Below are positions 30,430 to 35,187 of a stretch of DNA of 35,187 nucleotides, piece after piece. Positions within the stretch are counted from its first letter, which is position 1. Each line of letters starts with the position of its first letter. The DNA is taken from positions 1-35,187 of the forward strand of contig MNUG01000004.1 in assembly GCA_001871905.1 (NCBI GenBank). The letters run 5' to 3'. Source of the DNA: Alphaproteobacteria bacterium CG1_02_46_17 (GTDB taxonomy: Bacteria; Pseudomonadota; Alphaproteobacteria; Micavibrionales; Micavibrionaceae). Made by a program: the position numbers and the translations under genes. Under the pieces are notes generated by a model that was not told where the DNA came from, did no database searches, and saw nothing but the letters and a program-made list of their open reading frames with translations.

Positions 30430-31863
30430 ATGACTATTTTATCCACTGACATTAAGTATCGAAAATCAGTCGTCCAGACGGACACATCTGCGAACGGTGG
30501 GCGCATGGGTAATATCCAGGTAATATCTGGAGTCCGCCATGCTTTATTCCCGCGTGTTACCAAAAGCCAGCGGGACGCAGGCGTTACTCATTATCGGAAA
30601 GAATTCTGGTGTAATGAAAACGCATCAGACGAATCAGGGTATGGGGTGTTAAATTATCTGATGGCACCAAGCAATGCCGGGGATACGTTTTATCTGGCAA
30701 AGGGTACACAGAATGACACCCAAGCTGACTTTGACAGAAACGCGCATCCTTATGCTCGAACCTGGGAGGGTGCCGGGCAACTGGAAACCGCACTGTCCGG
30801 GGGTGAAACGTCAGTGTCACTAGACATGGAGGACACTGACTTCATGTTTCCAAATGGCGGGAAATTATGGCTGTCCGATATCCTTATGACAGCCCAGACT
30901 GTTGACGCAGGGGTGGTCGCTGGTGATTCAGTGTATTATTCATCGGGTTCATGGAGCAAGGTCACGCACATAGACAATATCACCTACCCTTATGGTTGGG
31001 CCGCGTCATCCACTACGGTTATAAGTAAACAGGAAACCACTAATGAGGAATTTTTGGAAGTAGCAACCAATCAATATTCTGGTGAGGTTATTGGTACTGG
31101 GAATGGATCTAATACCGCGCCAACCCTCGCTACATTAACGAATAAAATCAACGGGGTTTGCCGCCAGGCTGATTGGTTGCCTGTTGTTACGGCAACATGT
31201 GGCGCTATTGCCAGAACGGCTGATATTGACTGCGAGGGAGGGTGTACCGGGTATTGTTCAGCAGGCAACTTAAATATGGCAAACGGAGCATGGACGACGC
31301 CGATAACCTGGACCACAGCACCTGATAATGCAACAAATATAACCATTGTTTATTATGAAAACGCTTGGTCTTGGTCCGGCAATGTTGCCACGGTGGAATT
31401 GGCTGAACAAGTAACCAACGCCTATCCCGTTGCGGCTACGTTCGGCGCTGGATGTATTGAGACTGATGAAGTTGCATGCGAAACTTCTGTGTGGACAGAG
31501 GCATCAGCTTCTGGGACATATGATGAAACATCCTATCCGCTTACGATGTATAATGACGGAACGGTGTATGAAACCTGGACGTTGACATTCTCATCCGCAT
31601 CTGCCTTCAGCGTGGCAGGCGCATATTATGGATCTGTTGGCAGTGGGAATACCAGCTCTGACTTCTCCCCGAATAATATTGATATGGGGCAGCCATATTT
31701 CACCATTAATAGCAATGGCTGGGGTGGTACTTGGACCAGCGGGGATACCATTGTGTTTAATACCGTGCCGTCTGCGGTTCCCATGCTTCTTTGTCAACAT
31801 GTGCCGGCCGGCACGGCGGCGGAATCCAATAACCTGCTACCAGTCGGCAATTATACGGAGTAA
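30430..31863 (+). CDS. Tail-tip structural protein with Cys-rich segment
   Basis: A 477-residue, beta-rich protein of the tail-tip region, GGAGG 11 bases before ATG 30430. The N-terminal 110 residues (YRKSVVQTDTSANGGRMG, YRKEFWCNENASDESGYGVL, DTFYLAKGTQNDTQADFDRN) resemble a phage tail base domain. Residues about 240-280 hold five cysteines (244, 257, 268, 272, 276) in a DCEGGCTGYCSAGN cluster, unusual for virion proteins. The C-terminal part is T/S/N/W-rich and looks like a receptor-facing or structural beta domain. Position suggests distal tail or baseplate. Confidence 0.55.
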   Translation: MTILSTDIKYRKSVVQTDTSANGGRMGNIQVISGVRHALFPRVTKSQRDAGVTHYRKEFWCNENASDESGYGVLNYLMAPSNAGDTFYLAKGTQNDTQADFDRNAHPYARTWEGAGQLETALSGGETSVSLDMEDTDFMFPNGGKLWLSDILMTAQTVDAGVVAGDSVYYSSGSWSKVTHIDNITYPYGWAASSTTVISKQETTNEEFLEVATNQYSGEVIGTGNGSNTAPTLATLTNKINGVCRQADWLPVVTATCGAIARTADIDCEGGCTGYCSAGNLNMANGAWTTPITWTTAPDNATNITIVYYENAWSWSGNVATVELAEQVTNAYPVAATFGAGCIETDEVACETSVWTEASASGTYDETSYPLTMYNDGTVYETWTLTFSSASAFSVAGAYYGSVGSGNTSSDFSPNNIDMGQPYFTINSNGWGGTWTSGDTIVFNTVPSAVPMLLCQHVPAGTAAESNNLLPVGNYTE

Positions 31864-31869
31864 ACAATT

Positions 31870-32424
31870 ATGGCTACACCAAATGCAAATATTACCATAT
31901 CGTTTACGTCGGTTGTGACCGGGGCTGATGGCGAGGATACTGATTCCACCATTGATCTGGAGGTAAACGAAGCAGACCAAGCTGACGGCGATACCACATT
32001 TTTATTTGGAGATACTGCTATCTATCGTGTTTACAAGGGAAGTCGGATAGCCTCTATCTCTGTCATCAACTCTGCCGGAACGGAGAAGGGGGTGTCAACT
32101 GGAAATACTGCTGTAATCACTGATGAGGTTGTCACATTCGTAGCCAGCAACACCGCCAACACCCAGCATATAGTTGATAGCGGCCTAACCGCCACATTGG
32201 TAGGCGGCGCTGGCGTAGGGTCTATTTCATGGACGGCGGGGTCTTCTTTGTTGACTGGGTCGTTATCTGACTCAGAGACATCGCCATTAGTTGGCGTGTA
32301 TCTGGTGAGCTACACCACCAGGTTTGACAAGCGTAGTCTTTCAAACGTGACATCGCCCGCAGGGTGGCCGGCAGATGAGGCATATCCTGTGGTAGTGGTA
32401 GTGGTTGGGACATTAAGCTCTTAA
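31870..32424 (+). CDS. Hypothetical beta-rich tail protein
   Basis: A 184-residue protein rich in T, S, V, A and D, no cysteine: ITISFTSVVTGADGEDTDST, TAIYRVYKGSRIASISVINS, then VGVYLVSYTTRFDKRSLSNV. Composition suits an immunoglobulin-like or tail-tip domain. It starts 7 bases after the previous gene's stop. Function unknown. Confidence 0.55.
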   Translation: MATPNANITISFTSVVTGADGEDTDSTIDLEVNEADQADGDTTFLFGDTAIYRVYKGSRIASISVINSAGTEKGVSTGNTAVITDEVVTFVASNTANTQHIVDSGLTATLVGGAGVGSISWTAGSSLLTGSLSDSETSPLVGVYLVSYTTRFDKRSLSNVTSPAGWPADEAYPVVVVVVGTLSS

Positions 32425-32442
32425 ATCTTAAAACTGAAGGCC

Positions 32443-33234
32443 ATGAGTCAATCTCAAATTACCATTAATTTCGCCAGCGAACAAACTACTACTGGTGCGG
32501 ACCTGTCTTTGGCCCTGGACACGGATTACAATACGGCAACTTACGGCCAGACCAAGACCACGTTTGCGCCCAATGAAACCGCGTATTTGCAATTGATTTG
32601 CGATAAGACCGCCGATGCCGGGGCCGTGGTGAAGATGACCAGTCTCGGCGTTATTTTTCAAAAAGCGGCCAATATTCAGTACCCTGTTGATGAGGACCTG
32701 ACGTTTGCCAACGTTGATTCAGCGACATTAGGGTTGTTGCCGAGTACATCTATTACCTGGGAATGGCTTGGGAATAACGGAGGCAGGCCGTTATTTAATG
32801 GGCAGATCGTGACGGTGCCTTCTGCGGTGGTCGGTGTGCTGCATTGTGAGTACAAGACTGCAGGGGATCGGCTGGGCCTGACCGTCTCTTATGCGGACAT
32901 GGCGGTTCATGGGCTAGGTGAGGTGTCTGTTGTGGCGGTGGTGACGCAGAACGGGAAAACAGCCAGCGCCATTGTTACATTTTCGATTAAAGAAGCAGTT
33001 ACGGCGGTTGCCACAGATCTTGAAGTCCGGTCATTTTGCGACGACAGTATTCTGGTTGGAGCGCAGGTGTATCTGGATAGCGTTTCCAAGGGTGTCACTA
33101 ATGGGAATGGCTTATGCTATCTCGGGATGCTCACGCCAGGGGTGGAGTATTCAATCGTGGTGACGAAAGATGGGTATATTTCAACAGATAGTGACGTTTT
33201 ATCAAATGATCAATTTGTGATTTCAATTTCCTGA
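32443..33234 (+). CDS. Tail protein with C-terminal Ig-like/carboxypeptidase-regulatory-like domain
   Basis: A 263-residue beta-rich protein. The first 180 residues are strand-rich and Thr/Asp-rich (ITINFASEQTTTGADLSLAL, VSVVAVVTQNGKTASAIVTF). Residues about 193-252 read VYLDSVSKGVTNGNGLCYLG, then TPGVEYSIVVTKDGY, the pattern of carboxypeptidase-regulatory/PEGA-like seven-strand domains often found at phage surfaces for carbohydrate contact. Two bases separate it from the next start. Confidence 0.6.
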   Translation: MSQSQITINFASEQTTTGADLSLALDTDYNTATYGQTKTTFAPNETAYLQLICDKTADAGAVVKMTSLGVIFQKAANIQYPVDEDLTFANVDSATLGLLPSTSITWEWLGNNGGRPLFNGQIVTVPSAVVGVLHCEYKTAGDRLGLTVSYADMAVHGLGEVSVVAVVTQNGKTASAIVTFSIKEAVTAVATDLEVRSFCDDSILVGAQVYLDSVSKGVTNGNGLCYLGMLTPGVEYSIVVTKDGYISTDSDVLSNDQFVISIS

Positions 33235-33235
33235 T

Positions 33236-35187
33236 ATGAGCGATAAAATAACAACATATCTTTGCAATGACGGGCTTACGGCGATTGCGGTGTCTGATGG
33301 GATTACTCAGAAAATATTAGATGCTTTGTCCGTGACGCGGGTTGATGACGCTGCACTTGTCAAGTTGAAGATCGGCACTCCTGCCTGTTTGCCGATATCC
33401 GCTGACCGCCGCACCGTCATCGTGAAGTTGCTTCCGGAATCAGGACTGGTGGATAATTGCTCTGGGTGGAACGATATCATCGGTGAAGGGGAATTTTCAT
33501 GGGAACGCGGGGTCTTTTTCAACGAAAGCGGAGACTTTATTTCCAGGAGGACCTATATCACTGTCGGGCTGAACCATCCGAATAATGCGTGTCACTGGAA
33601 CAATACTAGATTAACCGGACTGCGGTTGCCGGGTGAGACACGGACATATTGGAATGCGTCTCCGTCTATTGTCTCGGATGGTCTAATACCTGACAGCTAT
33701 AGGGATATGGTCTCATTCGACTTTGAGGATGTATTTAATTTAAGTCAGACACAATTCGTCCCAGGTGAACTGCTGCAACTGTTTTGGGTTCTAAAATACA
33801 AGGATCAGTTTTTTGGAAAGGCAGCAGCGTGGGCCTGGTTTACAACTCCGGCGTTTACAGGCGGAGAGGTTCTTTCGATAGCAGATGACGCCATGAAAGA
33901 CAAGACCATTGCCGTTAAAATCCGAGGCGAGACTACGGTATGCATTCCTACCGATTTTGCGACATATGAAGTCGGGGACTGGGTATATGTTTTAAAACAG
34001 GGAGACTCCGCTGCAACCGAGACAAACCGAAAATCGTCGTATTGTGATTCGGCAACGGATATTGACGTAGAGTTAAGTACTTTGGAGGCTGAAGTTTTGG
34101 CAGCTGTAAATGTAGAGAGATCCGCGCATGGGCTTTCGCCATTAAAACCCAGCGCGATGCTATCCAAACTTGCAAGCTCTCATTCATCCGATATGGCGGA
34201 TAATTATTTTACAGGCCATACCGGGTCTGATGGCCGGACTACCAAGCAACGGGTAGCTGAATCCGGATATATGGATTTGGGTGAGGGGATTACGGCTGGG
34301 GAGAATGTGGCAAGCGGGTATTACACGGCATCCTCTGTGCTTGCCGCATGGATGTCAAGCGCAGGGCACAGAGACAATATTCTGGATGAAAATTATGTAG
34401 TTGTCGGCACAGCGGTTAATTATAGCAAAGAGATAGTGGTCGGATACGCCTCTGATGGGAGTAGTATCACTAGGGCATTGTATCCGGGTGAAACAGGGAC
34501 CCCATATTATACACAAATTTTCGGGTCTCTTGACGATGGGGAAATAGAGAAGCCGGATATTGGGCACCGCGCCGTGCCGGTGCGGTTTAATAATTACGGT
34601 GCTGACGGTGACTATGAGGTTATAGATTACAATCTGGACGATTCCATTAATTTTCCAAAGCACTTTGAGGTATCGCAGCATATAGGCGTCATTATAAAAT
34701 TATGGCCCAGGAATGTGAAACCGCTGAGGGATGCGGCAAAGATTGATATCGAGGGCCTTGGATCAGCGGGAAACGAAACCCTTTCCTTCGACTGGGTGGA
34801 TATTTTTTATCACTGCGAAGGATCGGCCACGGTGGCTGGTGGCATATCTGCCTTTGCCGTGGGTGATAAGGTTTTGGTCTTGAATGAGGGCGGGAAGCCG
34901 TATCCGGCGGCGAGTGATCTGGTGATTGTGGGGTTTGAGGACAAATTGCGGCGGTGTGTTCCAACGGTGCTGTTGATCCAGATGGATACAGAATACATTC
35001 TTTGGGATATAAAAAAGAATGCGTTGTATCCCCTGTTGGATAGAGAGGGGAACGAAACGCAGCCGCTCAGTTTAAGCGCAATGAATGCGAATCTGACTAG
35101 TATGGGGTTGGTGCGTACGAAGTCGCTATCTTCTTCTTCTTTAGGCTCCGGGACTACGCCTATGACCCCTTTGTCTTTTACAACAGA
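33236..35187 (+). CDS. Large tail-tip protein with CAP/SCP-family domain (runs off window)
   Basis: An open frame of 650 codons without stop to the window edge, starting ATG 33236 (no clear Shine-Dalgarno, probably coupled to the previous gene). Residues about 1-270 are beta-rich, tail-like (WNDIIGEGEFSWERGVFF, LLQLFWVLKYKDQFFG). Residues about 284-400 are a CAP (SCP/YkwD-type) domain: VLAAVNVERSAHGLSPL, SSHSSDMADNYFTGHTGSDG, ITAGENVASGYYTASSVLAA, WMSSAGHRDNIL, GTAVNY. The family cleft residues are present: H328, E356 and H378. Further beta-rich segments follow. CAP proteins are normally secreted; a virion copy could bind host lipids, glycans or peptides, or act on the envelope. The product is unusual enough to be of interest. 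The C-terminus is unknown. Confidence 0.8.
   Translation, partial: MSDKITTYLCNDGLTAIAVSDGITQKILDALSVTRVDDAALVKLKIGTPACLPISADRRTVIVKLLPESGLVDNCSGWNDIIGEGEFSWERGVFFNESGDFISRRTYITVGLNHPNNACHWNNTRLTGLRLPGETRTYWNASPSIVSDGLIPDSYRDMVSFDFEDVFNLSQTQFVPGELLQLFWVLKYKDQFFGKAAAWAWFTTPAFTGGEVLSIADDAMKDKTIAVKIRGETTVCIPTDFATYEVGDWVYVLKQGDSAATETNRKSSYCDSATDIDVELSTLEAEVLAAVNVERSAHGLSPLKPSAMLSKLASSHSSDMADNYFTGHTGSDGRTTKQRVAESGYMDLGEGITAGENVASGYYTASSVLAAWMSSAGHRDNILDENYVVVGTAVNYSKEIVVGYASDGSSITRALYPGETGTPYYTQIFGSLDDGEIEKPDIGHRAVPVRFNNYGADGDYEVIDYNLDDSINFPKHFEVSQHIGVIIKLWPRNVKPLRDAAKIDIEGLGSAGNETLSFDWVDIFYHCEGSATVAGGISAFAVGDKVLVLNEGGKPYPAASDLVIVGFEDKLRRCVPTVLLIQMDTEYILWDIKKNALYPLLDREGNETQPLSLSAMNANLTSMGLVRTKSLSSSSLGSGTTPMTPLSFTT

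Overview
The window is 35 kb of a tailed double-stranded DNA phage or prophage genome, most likely a long-tailed siphovirus. Every supported gene lies on the plus strand. Genes are packed head to tail, often with 1-8 nt stop/start overlaps, and TTG and GTG starts are frequent. No ribosomal, tRNA or housekeeping gene is seen. The host cannot be named. ADP-heptose-type enzymes and a heptosyltransferase-like domain suggest a Gram-negative host, but that is inference. Parts of the sequence look draft-like or decayed: an in-frame stop in a small early gene, a frameshift plus nonsense codon in a methyltransferase, and an HNH gene remnant.

Layout. Positions 1-2,900 hold the early region: an excisionase-type HTH protein, a structured leader with a tiny ORF, an O-like replication initiator carrying a DNA-level iteron array, a DnaB-type helicase and a small HTH regulator. 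Positions 2,900-5,670 hold an MT-A70 adenine methyltransferase, a coupled unknown (possibly nuclease-like) protein, an ASCH-like protein and small unknown genes. Positions 5,665-15,570 are the packaging and head module: small HTH protein (TerS candidate), large terminase, an HNH remnant, an RNA-ligase-family protein, portal, S49 protease with nested scaffold, decoration protein, lambda gpE-like major capsid protein carrying an extra beta-rich insert, and head-tail connector candidates.

Positions 15,648-21,362 interrupt the structural order with a glycan cassette: a GT4-GT9 fusion glycosyltransferase, a WaaE-like GT2, a radical SAM enzyme, an HldE-C-type nucleotidyltransferase fused to a HAD phosphatase, a broken methyltransferase followed by a hairpin-rich element (possibly an IS200/IS605-type end or omega-RNA-like remnant), and an intact methyltransferase. 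The first five reading frames overlap by 4 nt each. Placement inside the virion operon suggests virion glycosylation or host-surface modification during late infection.

Positions 21,380-35,187 are the tail module: tail completion, tail terminator, a zinc-ribbon protein, tail tube, gpG/gpT-type chaperones joined by a -1 frameshift, a 1,602-residue tape measure protein, and beta-rich tail-tip proteins. The last gene runs off the window and contains a CAP/SCP-family domain, which is unusual for a tail protein.
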